Shown in pieces: positions 1 to 8,460 of a stretch of DNA of 64,000 bases (the stretch's first letter is position 1; the number at the start of each line of letters is the position of its first letter). A program made the translations under genes and the position numbers. The stretch is from NCBI GenBank assembly GCA_021805775.1, contig JAJZED010000001.1:22250-86249 (forward strand), in the 5' to 3' direction. Under the pieces are notes generated by a model that worked only from the letters and a program-made list of their open reading frames with translations, ran no database searches and was not told the origin of the DNA. This DNA is from a bacterium (GTDB lineage Bacteria > Vulcanimicrobiota > Vulcanimicrobiia > Vulcanimicrobiales > Vulcanimicrobiaceae).

Positions 1-128
1 GTTCTCTGTCACCCCGAGTAGGGCGCGCTAGCGTTCTCTGTCACCCCGAGTAGGGCGCGCTAGCGTTCTCTGTCACCCCGAGTAGGGCGCGCTAGCGTTC
101 TCTGTCACCCCGAGTAGGGCGCGCTAGC
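1..128. repeat. Four tandem 32-bp units at the window edge
   Basis: Four identical direct repeats of 32 bp run head to tail (1-32, 33-64, 65-96, 97-128). Each unit contains CACCCCGAGTA followed by GGGCGCGCTAGC. Only the last unit continues into the other half of a hairpin (127-143). The earlier copies therefore look like duplications of the left half of that element. The array starts at base 1, so the true copy number may be larger. Confidence 0.95.
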
Positions 129-143
129 GCCCGTATCGAGGGG
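107..143. repeat. Hairpin element, copy A
   Basis: Perfect hairpin GGGCGC (117-122), loop GCTA, GCGCCC (127-132), flanked by CCCGAGTA on the left and GTATCGAGGGG on the right. The same flanks with other stems recur at 281-337 and 29356-29387. It resembles REP-type intergenic palindromes. There is no U-run, so a terminator role is not obvious. Confidence 0.75.
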
Positions 144-354
144 CGCCCTCGCGTTCGCCTGCGGCGCACCGCTCCTCGCTAGACGCTCGCGGCTCGGACA
201 AGCAATGTCAGGGTCCTCGCCGCTCGCTTAAGCGCTCGTCGGGTGTACCGCAGGCGACGCTCGCCGCGCGAATGAGGTTACCGCGAGTAGGTTGCCCCTC
301 GACCGGCTCGGGGTAAACTTCGCAGTCGTATCGGGGGCGCCGCAGGGGGCACGC
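144..354. other. Non-coding repeat-rich stretch with inverted repeats
   Basis: I see no convincing gene here. A perfect 10-bp inverted repeat, TCGCCTGCGG at 155-164 and CCGCAGGCGA at 248-257, encloses about 83 bp. A further degenerate hairpin element lies at 281-337: GAGTA at 285-289, stem GTTGCCCC/GGGGTAAAC, then GTATCGGGGG at 328-337. These look like intergenic palindromic repeats downstream of the PilZ gene. Confidence 0.6.
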
Positions 355-1041
355 TCAAACTTGTTTGACGTCGCCCTCTTCGCTGACAAGGAAGCGCGTG
401 TCGTACGCTAACATTTCGTCCTTCACTTTAATTCGGCTATGCACGTTAAAGCGATGCGCCTTCTTGCCGCCTGAGTTGACGAGCCCCCCGTAGAAAATTT
501 TAATGAGCGGCGTCTGCCCGGGTTTGGGATCTTCCAGTTTTCTTGAGGCGACCAGCGCCGCGACGATCTTATTTTGAATTGCGACCGGTAAAAGACGGTA
601 GGCATCATCGGTTTGAGCCGCCGCCGGGTTCTCCGGGGTCCGCCGATCGACGGGCTCCGGCGTGTCGGTGACATAGCGAACCACCGCGTCCCAGTGGTCC
701 GCAGCGATCCCCGAAAACTCGCAAAAATATCGATTCCAGGTATCGTTCTTGTGTTGCACTGTATCGGCGCGGATTAGTTTGCAACGAATCGGTATGCGCT
801 GTTCGCGCAACCGAACGACGAGGTTGAGCTCCTTGGCCGTAACTTTTTCGCGGAGCATGAAAACGAGCCCATTCGCCGAGACTTCCATCCCGATTCCCTG
901 CCGGAGATCGTTGGGTTTGCTCGCATCGGGGAGCCACCACACATGGAAAGCGCCCGCCCGGCGTTGATATTGCCGCCGGTCGCCTGCGCGCCCGAGAAAC
1001 CACTCGATCACGTCTGAGAAAATCGAGTTGCCGAGGGACAT
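355..1041 (-). CDS. PilZ-domain protein, putative c-di-GMP receptor
   Basis: A 228-residue soluble protein. The N-terminal half has the PilZ signature: an RxxxR stretch (RQYQR near residues 23-27) followed by a DxSxxG-like turn that reads EVSANG (about residues 53-58), so the usual Asp is Glu. The middle (about 130-150) is Pro/Ala-rich and likely a linker to a C-terminal segment I do not recognise. PilZ domains bind cyclic di-GMP and control motility, polysaccharide or envelope functions; the target here is unknown. The gene is divergent from tmk with only 32 bp between starts. The Asp-to-Glu change leaves ligand binding uncertain. Confidence 0.7.
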   Translation of the reverse strand: MSLGNSIFSDVIEWFLGRAGDRRQYQRRAGAFHVWWLPDASKPNDLRQGIGMEVSANGLVFMLREKVTAKELNLVVRLREQRIPIRCKLIRADTVQHKNDTWNRYFCEFSGIAADHWDAVVRYVTDTPEPVDRRTPENPAAAQTDDAYRLLPVAIQNKIVAALVASRKLEDPKPGQTPLIKIFYGGLVNSGGKKAHRFNVHSRIKVKDEMLAYDTRFLVSEEGDVKQV

Positions 1042-1073
1042 GGGTTGACCTCCCGTCGAAAGACCGCCCCGGT

Positions 1074-1688
1074 ATGTTTGCGGTCATTGAAGGAATTGAA
1101 GGTAGCGGTAAGAGCACCCTGCAAGCGGGTCTCGCCGAGGCGTTGCGCGCTCGGGGGCGGAACGTAACCACGACGCGGGAGCCCGGAGGAAGCCCGCTCG
1201 GGGACGCCATTCGCACGCTCTTTCTCGCGCCGGGGCCGCCGATCGATTCGGTCGCGGAGGCAATGTTGGTCAACGCAGCTCGGGCTCAACATATAGCCGC
1301 CTTGATTCGTCCGGCGTTGCAGCGCGGAGAGGTCGTTCTCTGCGATCGATTCGTCGACTCGACGCTTGCCTACCAAGGCTACGGCCGCGGGCTCGATCTG
1401 AGGATGCTGCGTTCGCTCTGCTCTCTCGCCGTTGGTACGTTGGCCGCCGATGTAACGATCCTGCTCGATTGCGAACCGAACCTGTCTCGACATCGTCTTG
1501 CAGAGCGCGGCGCCGCGCGCGACCGCCTCGAGAGCGAGAACCTCGATTTTTACGAACGCGTGCGCGGCGGCTTTCTAACGATTGCGCGCGAGAGTACCCG
1601 ACACGTCGTTCTCAACGGGAGTGACTCACGCGAAGCGCTCGTAGCTGCGGCGCTCTCCGCAATCGAAGGAATGGAGGCGCATGTCTGA
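1074..1688 (+). CDS. tmk: Thymidylate kinase
   Basis: Phosphorylates dTMP to dTDP with ATP in the cytoplasm, for dTTP synthesis. The 204-residue length is normal. The P-loop GIEGSGKST is at residues 6-14, the TREPGG motif near 34-39, and the dTMP-binding DRFVDSTLAYQG near 89-100. A LID-like stretch rich in Arg (ERGAARDR) follows near 143. Its last 8 bp overlap the start of holB, so the two are probably translationally coupled. The tmk-holB pairing is common across bacteria and supports both calls. Confidence 0.95.
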   Translation: MFAVIEGIEGSGKSTLQAGLAEALRARGRNVTTTREPGGSPLGDAIRTLFLAPGPPIDSVAEAMLVNAARAQHIAALIRPALQRGEVVLCDRFVDSTLAYQGYGRGLDLRMLRSLCSLAVGTLAADVTILLDCEPNLSRHRLAERGAARDRLESENLDFYERVRGGFLTIARESTRHVVLNGSDSREALVAAALSAIEGMEAHV

Positions 1689-2667
1689 ACGCTACGATCC
1701 GACGATCGGTGCCGACGCCGCACGCGCGTTTTTCACGCGAAGCCGCAAAACGGAGATCGCCCACGGGTATCTTTTCGTCGGGCCAAGCGGCGTCGGCAAA
1801 AAGAGTTTCGCACGCTATCTCGCGCAGTCGTTGCTCTGTGAAGGAAATGGCGAGCGCGCGCTCGGCCCATGCGGAACGTGTCGTTCGTGTGCGCTCTTCG
1901 GGCACGAAGGGCAGAGCGCACATCCCGACTTTATCGAGCACTTCGGAGCTCTCAAAATCGGCGATACTGCCGGCGTGGGTTTTGCGACGACGGGCGATAC
2001 GACATCGCGCGATCTCATACGGCAATTGGCGATGCAATCGTATTCCGGCGGTCGGCGCGTTTTGTTGCTCGCCGACGTTGAATTCGCTTCGCCCGCGGCT
2101 GCTAATGCGTTGTTGAAGTTTTTCGAAGAGCCGCCGATGGGCGTCACCCTCCTTTTAACGAGTTCTACCCCAGCTGCAATACTCGGCACGATCCGTTCGC
2201 GCCTCACGCAATTGCGCGTCGGGCCGCTCTCTCGCGACGAAATGACGCACTTGCTCGCGCAGCGCGGCTTCCCTTACGATGCCGCCGAACGAGTGCTCGC
2301 ACGCGCTCGCGGAAGCCTGACGCGAGCGCTAGAATTGCTCGATGTCGATGCGGAGGCGCCGCATGCCGTCATCGCGCGCTGGTTCGATGAAGCGATCGCC
2401 GGCCGGACGCCTGATGTCAGTTGGGCGACTCGAGAGAGCCTCGACGAGGGATTGCTTGCGATAAAGACGCTGTTGAAAGATGCAATTGCGGCGCCCTATC
2501 TCGGCGAGGCGCACGGGCGCGCTATCGATCTCGCACGCGGACTGAAAGCCTTCGAGAAGATCGATGACGCGCAACGTCTTTCGCGAACGAACGTGAGCCC
2601 GGCGATGGTCGCCGATCTGGTGCGAATGGCGATTACCGGGCTCGTTACCGGCGGCGAACGCCCCTAA
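1681..2667 (+). CDS. holB: DNA polymerase III delta' subunit
   Basis: AAA+ clamp-loader subunit, part of the complex that loads the beta sliding clamp. It has 328 residues. Visible features are Walker A GPSGVGKK (about 34-41), a zinc module with Cys residues in CEGNGERALGPCGTCRSC, a degenerate Walker B in RRVLLLADVE, the hallmark NALLKFFEEPP, and the Arg of an SR motif (IRSRL). The Lys-Lys after Walker A instead of Lys-Thr/Ser suggests weak or no ATP hydrolysis, as known for delta' subunits. The start overlaps tmk by 8 bp. The stop overlaps the end of the convergent membrane-protein gene. Confidence 0.9.
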   Translation: MSERYDPTIGADAARAFFTRSRKTEIAHGYLFVGPSGVGKKSFARYLAQSLLCEGNGERALGPCGTCRSCALFGHEGQSAHPDFIEHFGALKIGDTAGVGFATTGDTTSRDLIRQLAMQSYSGGRRVLLLADVEFASPAAANALLKFFEEPPMGVTLLLTSSTPAAILGTIRSRLTQLRVGPLSRDEMTHLLAQRGFPYDAAERVLARARGSLTRALELLDVDAEAPHAVIARWFDEAIAGRTPDVSWATRESLDEGLLAIKTLLKDAIAAPYLGEAHGRAIDLARGLKAFEKIDDAQRLSRTNVSPAMVADLVRMAITGLVTGGERP

Positions 2668-3377
2668 CGAAATCCGCGTTGTGCGACGTCGTCGTAGTTC
2701 TTTGCAAACGGGAAGGCAAGATAGGCAAAGACGAGGGCTTGGACGACTGCAGGAACGATCTCAAAGAGGAAAGGGTTCGCCGTCAACGTCAGCATACGGT
2801 CGATAACCAATTGCGGCAGAACGCCCCAGAGTAAGACGAAGATCACCGCCAGCACGATGGCGCGCGCGGAATGCTCGCGCACCGCGCGAATCGATGCGCT
2901 AATCGCCAAGGGCCCAGGCAGCCCCGAGATCGCACCCGCCGGTATCGTGTAGATCAGGAAGACCGCCGCAACGAGTTGGAGCCCGTAGACGCCGACCGCA
3001 CCGAGAAGCGAGCCGACGGTCGCGGCGACGGATATAACGAAGACGAAGCCGACCGTTGCCATCAAAATCGCGCCGGCCCTTCCGAGTGCTTCGTTCCAGA
3101 CGCTATCGAAGTTCGTTCGATATCCCCGCTGGAGATCGTTAGCATAGAGCGTTGCCACTCCGAACGCGAAACCGAACGCAAGTTGTTGTAGGAAACTGAT
3201 AATGCCGCCGCCCGCGCTGCCGAGAGCATCGGTAAAAAACTGTCCGACTTGCGCGAGTAAAACGCTGACGAGGGCTGCTAAGAGCGGCACCACGATAATA
3301 GCCGGATGTCGCAACAGCAGTCCGAGGCCGCGTAGATAGATTCCGAAATCGACCTCGGGCGTGCTGCGTCGATTCAT
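2664..3377 (-). CDS. Multi-pass membrane protein of unknown function
   Basis: 237 residues with about five to six hydrophobic segments (approximately residues 22-48, 60-80, 100-125, 130-150, 170-190, 205-225) and no signal peptide. It is rich in Ala, Val, Leu and Gly. I do not recognise a catalytic motif; the pattern resembles generic bacterial integral membrane proteins of the DUF4013/YIP1-like sort, but this is not demonstrated. It converges on holB, with stop codons overlapping (2664-2667), and shares its strand with mtnP upstream (15-bp gap), so it may be the distal gene of an mtnP transcript. Confidence 0.7.
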   Translation of the reverse strand: MNRRSTPEVDFGIYLRGLGLLLRHPAIIVVPLLAALVSVLLAQVGQFFTDALGSAGGGIISFLQQLAFGFAFGVATLYANDLQRGYRTNFDSVWNEALGRAGAILMATVGFVFVISVAATVGSLLGAVGVYGLQLVAAVFLIYTIPAGAISGLPGPLAISASIRAVREHSARAIVLAVIFVLLWGVLPQLVIDRMLTLTANPFLFEIVPAVVQALVFAYLAFPFAKNYDDVAQRGFR

Positions 3378-3391
3378 TTCGTGCGCTTATC

Positions 3392-4189
3392 CTAACCGCG
3401 CGCGCCGTCGAGCGCGTGACGACAGGAGCAGTCGGCGTGTAAGTCGACGCGTTCGATAATTTTTCCCAGCGCCGCTTTCACGCGTTCGTTATTGCTCGCA
3501 AAAACCTTCATCACTTCGGCGTGCGAGACCGGCGACATGCCTTCGAGGCCGACGTCGTAATCGGTAATCAGCGAGATATTCGCGTAGCAAATCTCAAGTT
3601 CTCGTGCGAGATAGGACTCCGGGTACTGGGTCATGTTGATGACTTCCCAACCCTGGCTCTGGAACCACTTCGATTCGGCGCGCGTCGAAAAGCGGGGCCC
3701 CTGAATCACGACGACGGTGCCGCGGTCGTGCGTTTCGATGCCGAGTTCGACTAGTGATTTGGCGGCGATTCCGCGCAGCGTCGGGCAATACGGGTCGGCG
3801 AAGGAGACGTGTGTCGTAACCGGGCCATCGAAGAACGTGTCGCGTCGCCCGGTCGTGCGATCGACGATTTGATCGGCTACGACCATCGAGCCCGGTTTGA
3901 CGTGAACGGCGAGCGAGCCGCAGGCGGTTGGCGCAATAATACGCGAGACGCCGAGCATTTTCATCGCATATAAATTCGCGCGATAGTTAATCGCTTGCGG
4001 CGGAAACCGGTGGTCCTTGCCGTGCCGCGGTAAAAACGCGACGCGCTTACCGGCGATCTCGCCGAGCGCGACGCGATCGCTAGGGGCGCCATAGGGCGTC
4101 TCGATCCAAACCTCGCGTGCGTTTTCAATGAGCGAATAAAAACCGGACCCGCCGAAAACGCCGATATCCGCTTGTTCGTTTGTCTGCAT
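3392..4189 (-). CDS. mtnP: S-methyl-5'-thioadenosine phosphorylase
   Basis: Cleaves methylthioadenosine with phosphate to adenine and 5-methylthioribose-1-phosphate, in methionine salvage and polyamine metabolism. From ATG 4189 it has 265 residues. Family features are the phosphate-binding GGSGFY near the N-terminus, FLPRHGKDH, the purine-site GPRFSTRAE, and the NMTQYPE nucleoside motif. An in-frame ATG at 4246 would add 19 residues before the conserved core. It has a GAGG eight bases upstream, but it would overlap the divergent gene, and homologues usually begin just before the GGSGFY strand. I prefer 4189. A close 5'-deoxyadenosine or purine phosphorylase activity cannot be excluded. Confidence 0.9.
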   Translation of the reverse strand: MQTNEQADIGVFGGSGFYSLIENAREVWIETPYGAPSDRVALGEIAGKRVAFLPRHGKDHRFPPQAINYRANLYAMKMLGVSRIIAPTACGSLAVHVKPGSMVVADQIVDRTTGRRDTFFDGPVTTHVSFADPYCPTLRGIAAKSLVELGIETHDRGTVVVIQGPRFSTRAESKWFQSQGWEVINMTQYPESYLARELEICYANISLITDYDVGLEGMSPVSHAEVMKVFASNNERVKAALGKIIERVDLHADCSCRHALDGARG

Positions 4190-4226
4190 GGTTTTGAGAT
4201 TCGCGAGGAGAATCGGCGCCCCTGCG

Positions 4227-4661
4227 ATGTTTATTTTCAGACACATTCTGCTTGCCTCGGCAACGGCGTTTAACCCCGGACTTTATCAGACGCAGTGCAG
4301 CGCCCTTTTGGCCGGTAACCTTCACGCGTATGCGGCGACGCTCGCACCGAACTATCGCGTCGTCGATCTCGGCGGTAAGGTCGAATATCGGGCGCAGGTT
4401 CTCGCGGTCTTTTCGCGCTGGTTTCAGCAGAAGAGCGGGCGAATCGAACGCTGCATTGCAAGCGCTCCCTCGGCCCGGCTCTCTGCACGCGGCGCCTCGT
4501 TGCCGCTTCATATCGTCGAGGATATCGCGGTCGCGATACCAACCGAGGGCTTGCGGAAATACAGGATCGACCTTCACGCAATCGAGCGTTGGAGGCTCGT
4601 CGGCGGGCGCTGGCGTGCGGTCGAAAGCCGGGTTCTGAAACAGAGCGTCACGGCGATCTAG
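4227..4661 (+). CDS. NTF2/SnoaL-like protein, possibly secreted
   Basis: 144 residues from ATG 4227, preceded by a hydrophobic N-terminus (FIFRHILLASATAF) that could be a weak signal sequence. The body looks like an NTF2/SnoaL alpha+beta fold: an N-terminal helix pair with QCSALLAGNLHAYAATL, the strand region YRVVDLGG, and a final WRAVESRVL strand. The next gene has the same layout (QCSLLKNTDIDGYSKTL at the same place), so the two look like diverged paralogues. An alternative upstream start at 4188 would overlap mtnP. The ligand or activity is unknown; such folds include both enzymes and non-catalytic binders. Confidence 0.65.
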   Translation: MFIFRHILLASATAFNPGLYQTQCSALLAGNLHAYAATLAPNYRVVDLGGKVEYRAQVLAVFSRWFQQKSGRIERCIASAPSARLSARGASLPLHIVEDIAVAIPTEGLRKYRIDLHAIERWRLVGGRWRAVESRVLKQSVTAI

Positions 4662-4806
4662 AGCGTCGCCTCCCGGCCGGAGCGGCGGCTCGCTCCGAGC
4701 CTCTCGTGGGAGCGACTCGCGGGGGGCGTAGCGAAGCGGAACCTTCCCCGCCCTGAACGAACCCATAGCGGTTCGCACCCCTAACCTTTGGAGGTTCCTA
4801 ACGCTC

Positions 4807-5343
4807 GTGTTTATTCGTGGACTCTCGATTCTTTTGACAGGGCTCGTGTTCAGCGCCGCGATTGCAAAGACCGCGCGCGCCGCAGCACCGGCGCCGCTAC
4901 CACCGGCGATCTCGACCGCCATTTCGGCGGCCTATGCAAACCAATGCTCGCTTCTGAAAAATACCGATATCGACGGTTACAGCAAGACGTTGACCGATCG
5001 CTGGGTCGAACACGATCCGAATGGAACCAGCACGACCAAAGCGCAGGCGATCGGAGCGATCAAACAACAGATCGCAATGATGGGGTTGACGTTGACCGAT
5101 TGTGCCGCCACCATCTCCGGCGGTTCGGTGAGCCCCGACGGCAATACGGTAACGGTCAATGTGGAGCAATCCGCAGATGGTACGGTTGCCTCGCAGAGCG
5201 GAACCTCGCCGATTCAAATCAGTTCGACGGAGACCGACGTGTGGGTAAAGCGCGGTGCGACGTGGTTTCAGAGTGCGTCGACCGTACTTAAAAATACGAT
5301 CATGTTGAACGGTCAAGTCGTTCAGCAGAACGGTAGTCGATAG
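4807..5343 (+). CDS. Secreted NTF2-like protein
   Basis: 178 residues starting at GTG 4807, with GGAGG about 12 bases upstream (4790-4794). The N-terminus is a clear Sec signal peptide (hydrophobic FIRGLSILLTGLVFSAAIA) with a likely cut after ARA. The mature part begins with a Pro/Ala linker and then an NTF2-like domain containing NQCSLLKNTDIDGYSKTL and the terminal strand WFQSASTVLKNT. It is paralogous to the preceding gene, 145 bp away on the same strand. No catalytic residues are recognisable. It probably acts in the periplasm or outside the cell. Confidence 0.75.
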   Translation: MFIRGLSILLTGLVFSAAIAKTARAAAPAPLPPAISTAISAAYANQCSLLKNTDIDGYSKTLTDRWVEHDPNGTSTTKAQAIGAIKQQIAMMGLTLTDCAATISGGSVSPDGNTVTVNVEQSADGTVASQSGTSPIQISSTETDVWVKRGATWFQSASTVLKNTIMLNGQVVQQNGSR

Positions 5344-5359
5344 TCGTCAAGGAAACGAC

Positions 5360-5836
5360 TTAACGATTGAAATCGCTCGGTTTGAGATTGTCGAGAAACT
5401 TCTTGAACCGAGAGAGATCTTCTTCATCCCCCTCGTCCCCCTCGCCTTGGCTCTCTTCAAGCACGATCTTATCGGTAACGTAGATCGGCGCTTTTGCGCG
5501 TAGCGCAAGCGCGATGCCGTCCGATGGGCGCGCGTCAATTTCTTTAAGATCGCCGCCCGCACGCACGACGAGTTTTGCAAAGAACGTCGAGTCGCGAATA
5601 TCGTGAATGACGACTTGCTCGATCGTACCGCCGAGCGTGTCGACAATCGAGAGCATGAGGTCGTGCGAGAGCGGCCGCGGTGCCTGCCCTCCTTCGAGAA
5701 CGTGCGAGATCGCCGCAGCCTCGAACGGCCCAATGAGAATCGGTAAAAAATGCATGCCGTTTACGGCTTTGAGGATGACGACCGGTTCGTGTGTGAGCAA
5801 ATCGATTCCGAGCTTATCGACCTTCATCTGGCGCAT
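5360..5836 (-). CDS. Bifunctional nuclease family protein (DUF151)
   Basis: 158 residues with the BFN/DUF151 domain: VVILKAVNGMHFLPILIGPFEA near residues 19-40, then PRPLSHDLM, an FFAKLVV strand, and the signature DARPSDGIALALR near residues 101-113. Characterised members are DNase/RNase-like proteins linked to stress. The C-terminus is very acidic (EGDEGDEEDL). The gene faces the secreted NTF2 gene convergently and is divergent from ychF, with 65 bp between starts. No catalytic residues are assigned for this family with certainty. Confidence 0.85.
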   Translation of the reverse strand: MRQMKVDKLGIDLLTHEPVVILKAVNGMHFLPILIGPFEAAAISHVLEGGQAPRPLSHDLMLSIVDTLGGTIEQVVIHDIRDSTFFAKLVVRAGGDLKEIDARPSDGIALALRAKAPIYVTDKIVLEESQGEGDEGDEEDLSRFKKFLDNLKPSDFNR

Positions 5837-5901
5837 ACCCTGGAGTAATCCTACGTGAAGCAGGCTTTCCCTGGCATGGGCGGAAGCGAAGCCGACTTGT
5901 C

Positions 5902-6996
5902 ATGGCACTCTCTTGCGGTATCGTCGGCCTTCCCAACGTCGGGAAATCCACCATCTTCAACGCACTGACGCGCTCGGCGCAGGCATTAGCGGCTAATTAT
6001 CCCTTCGCCACCATCGAGCCAAACGTAGGGGAGGTCGCGGTCCCCGACGAGCGCCTCGCGGTGCTGGAGAGGCTGGTGAGCGCTCGGCGCATCGTCCCGA
6101 CCACCGTCCGCTTCGTCGATATCGCCGGCCTCGTTCGCGGGGCGAGCACCGGGCAAGGGCTCGGGAATGCCTTTCTCAGCCATATCCGCGAGACCGATGC
6201 GATCGCCATGGTCGTTCGCTGTTTCGACGACGCCAACGTCACCCACGTCGAAGGGGGCCCCGACCCGGCCCGCGATATCGAGATCATCGCTATCGAGCTC
6301 GCGCTCGCCGATCTCACGACGATGCGCAAACGCCTCGACCGCCTGGAGAGGGAGGCTCGTGCGAACCCGAAGCTGCGCGCGACATACGAAGCGGCCGCTC
6401 GGCTCACCGCGGCGCTGGAGGAGGGGAAGCCCGCACGATCGTTCCCCGAGGGCTCGCTCGAGCGCGAGGTTGCCGGCGAGAGCTTCCTGATTACCGCGAA
6501 GCCGCTCCTCTATGTCGCCAACGTCGACGAGGCACAGATTACGGCGGAGGGACCGTATGTGGCGGCGGTCCGGGGGATCGCCAAGGCGGAGGGCGCGCAG
6601 GTCGTCGTGCTTTGCGGCAAGATCGAGGCGGAGTTTGCCGGCCTCTCCGATGAGGAGGCGGGTTCTTTCTGCGAGGAACTGGGGATCGAGCGCCGGGGGC
6701 TCGACGAACTCGCGCTCGCCGCCTTCGAAACGCTGGGGCTCATGACGTTCTTGACCGCCGGCGAGCAGGAGGTCCGCGCCTGGACCATCGAGCGCGGCAC
6801 GCGGGCACCCCAGGCCGCCGGAAAAATTCATAGCGATATCGAGCGCGGCTTCATCCGCGCCGAGATCGTCAGCTACGAGGACTACGCCGAGTTAAAAAGC
6901 ATGGATGCGATTCGATCCGCCGGCCGCCTGCGTAGCGAAGGGAAAGAATACGTCATGCAAGAGGGCGACGTCGTCAACTTCCGCTTTAACGTCTAG
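5902..6996 (+). CDS. ychF: Redox-regulated GTPase/ATPase YchF (Ola1 family)
   Basis: 364 residues, the standard length. The P-loop GLPNVGKST is at residues 8-16, followed by NYPFATIEPNVG (switch I) and DIAGLVRGAS (G3). The G4 position, normally NKxD in GTPases, reads NVDE. This NxxE form is typical of the family and explains its preference for ATP over GTP. GLGNAFLSHIRETD follows the G3 motif and a C-terminal TGS domain ends in GDVVNFRFNV. It is ribosome-associated and implicated in stress and translation control in other bacteria. It is monocistronic, with a possible terminator at 7052-7078. Confidence 0.95.
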   Translation: MALSCGIVGLPNVGKSTIFNALTRSAQALAANYPFATIEPNVGEVAVPDERLAVLERLVSARRIVPTTVRFVDIAGLVRGASTGQGLGNAFLSHIRETDAIAMVVRCFDDANVTHVEGGPDPARDIEIIAIELALADLTTMRKRLDRLEREARANPKLRATYEAAARLTAALEEGKPARSFPEGSLEREVAGESFLITAKPLLYVANVDEAQITAEGPYVAAVRGIAKAEGAQVVVLCGKIEAEFAGLSDEEAGSFCEELGIERRGLDELALAAFETLGLMTFLTAGEQEVRAWTIERGTRAPQAAGKIHSDIERGFIRAEIVSYEDYAELKSMDAIRSAGRLRSEGKEYVMQEGDVVNFRFNV

Positions 6997-7051
6997 TTGC
7001 TTTGGTAAACCTAGCGGGTGCGACCAAAGTGCTCCAGGAACCGCAGAGAGC

Positions 7052-7083
7052 GAGCGCAAAACCCAATCGGGTTTGCTCTTTGC
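7052..7083 (+). terminator. Possible terminator after ychF
   Basis: An imperfect hairpin, GAGC-gca-AAACCC, loop AATC, GGGTTT-GCTC (7052-7078), followed by TTTGCG. The stem has a three-base bulge and the U-run is short. It lies between ychF and the ribosome binding site of the glutamate dehydrogenase gene. Confidence 0.4.
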
Positions 7084-7115
7084 GCACATAAAGTTTTAGG
7101 AGGCACCAGGTTTCT

Positions 7116-8375
7116 ATGAGCACCTCGCCCCGCGATGTCTCGGTCTTCGGCGACGGAATCACGTACTTCAAGGAAGCGGCGGATATTCTCGAGCTCGATG
7201 CAGGCATGCGACTCATCCTCACGCATCCGGCTCGCCAGATCATTTTTTCGATTCCGTTCCAACGCGACACCGGGGAGTTCGAGGTATTTACCGGATATCG
7301 CGTGCAATATAGCTTTGCGCGCGGCGCGGCAAAGGGCGGTATTCGCTACCATCCCGGCGTGACGCTCGACGAAGTCACGGCGCTTGCGTTCTGGATGACG
7401 TGGAAGTGCGCGGTCGTCGATCTACCGTTCGGTGGTGCAAAGGGCGGCGTTACCTGCGATCCGGCGACGCTTTCGATGAACGAACTCGAGCGCATCACCC
7501 GCCGGTACGCTGCCGAGCTCGTCGAGGTCGTCGGTCCCGATAAAGACGTTCCGGCGCCCGACGTCAACACGACTCCGCAAATCATGGCGTGGTTCATGGA
7601 CACGTACTCGATGCACGTGCGACAGAACGTTCCCGGCGTCGTGACCGGCAAGCCGCTGGAGATCGGCGGCTCGCGCGGGCGCGTTGAAGCGACCGGACGC
7701 GGCGTTACGATCTGCGCGCTCGACCAGATGGCGAAGATGGGTCTGAAACCCGAGCAGAGCAGCATCGCAATTCAGGGCTTCGGAAACGTCGGTATGTATG
7801 CCGCGAAACTCTTCGCCGAACGCGGCTGTAAGATCGTCGGCATCTCCGATGTCACCGGCGCCTATCACAATGAAAAGGGCATCGACGTCGCCGCCGCAAT
7901 GAAGTACACCGCCGAGCATCGCTCGCTCGAGGGGTTCAAAGGCGGCGATAAGATCAGCAACGGCGAGCTGTTAACCGCATCGTGCGACGTGCTGGTTCCG
8001 GCCGCGCTCGAGAAGGTCTTCACCGCCGAAAATGCCGCGAACGTGAAAGCGAAGCTGATCGTCGAAGGCGCGAACGGCCCGACGACCCCTGAAGCCGCGA
8101 ACATCTTCCGCGAGCGCGGCGTGATCGTGATCCCCGATATCATGGCCAATGCCGGCGGCGTAACCGTTTCCTACTTCGAGTGGGTACAAGATCGTATGGG
8201 GTATTTCTGGAAGGAGTCGGAGGTGAACGAGCGGCTCGAAGATACGCTGCTTGAAAATCTCCATCGCATCCAAGATTTCGCAAAGCAGCATAATACGACG
8301 CTGCGAATCGCGGCCTATTCCATCGCGATCGATCGCGTCGTGAAGGCACTGCGCTTACGTGGAATTTACGCCTAA
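7116..8375 (+). CDS. gdhA: Glutamate (Glu/Leu/Phe/Val family) dehydrogenase
   Basis: Interconverts glutamate and 2-oxoglutarate plus ammonium with NAD(P). The 419 residues match the small hexameric class. The catalytic-lysine block PFGGAKGGV is near residues 106-114, the substrate region PAPDVNT near 147, and the Rossmann motif GFGNVG near 223-228. An AGGAGG at about 7099-7104 sits 11 bases before ATG 7116. The gene appears to be transcribed alone and is closed by a strong bidirectional terminator. Cofactor preference (NAD or NADP) cannot be read with confidence. Confidence 0.93.
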   Translation: MSTSPRDVSVFGDGITYFKEAADILELDAGMRLILTHPARQIIFSIPFQRDTGEFEVFTGYRVQYSFARGAAKGGIRYHPGVTLDEVTALAFWMTWKCAVVDLPFGGAKGGVTCDPATLSMNELERITRRYAAELVEVVGPDKDVPAPDVNTTPQIMAWFMDTYSMHVRQNVPGVVTGKPLEIGGSRGRVEATGRGVTICALDQMAKMGLKPEQSSIAIQGFGNVGMYAAKLFAERGCKIVGISDVTGAYHNEKGIDVAAAMKYTAEHRSLEGFKGGDKISNGELLTASCDVLVPAALEKVFTAENAANVKAKLIVEGANGPTTPEAANIFRERGVIVIPDIMANAGGVTVSYFEWVQDRMGYFWKESEVNERLEDTLLENLHRIQDFAKQHNTTLRIAAYSIAIDRVVKALRLRGIYA

Positions 8376-8400
8376 CACGCCCCCGCGTTCGTAACGCAAA

Positions 8401-8440
8401 GAAGCGCCCCGCCGAGATTCGGCGGGGCGCTTCTTTCTAG
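8401..8440. terminator. Strong bidirectional intrinsic terminator
   Basis: Perfect 15-bp stem GAAGCGCCCCGCCGA / TCGGCGGGGCGCTTC with loop GATT (8401-8434), followed by TTCTTTCT on the plus strand; the minus strand reads CTTCTTTGCG. It separates convergent gdhA (plus) and the SGNH-lipoprotein gene (minus), and should serve both. Confidence 0.9.
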
Positions 8441-8460
8441 GGTTCGCTCGCGCTCCGGCG

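Noticed and set aside
1-143. CRISPR array at the window start
   Set aside because: The 32-bp units are directly contiguous without spacers, and no cas gene is near.
5986-6831. Long open frame on the minus strand opposite ychF
   Set aside because: It is the antisense of a well-conserved gene; its composition is Arg/Glu/Leu-rich with no domain.
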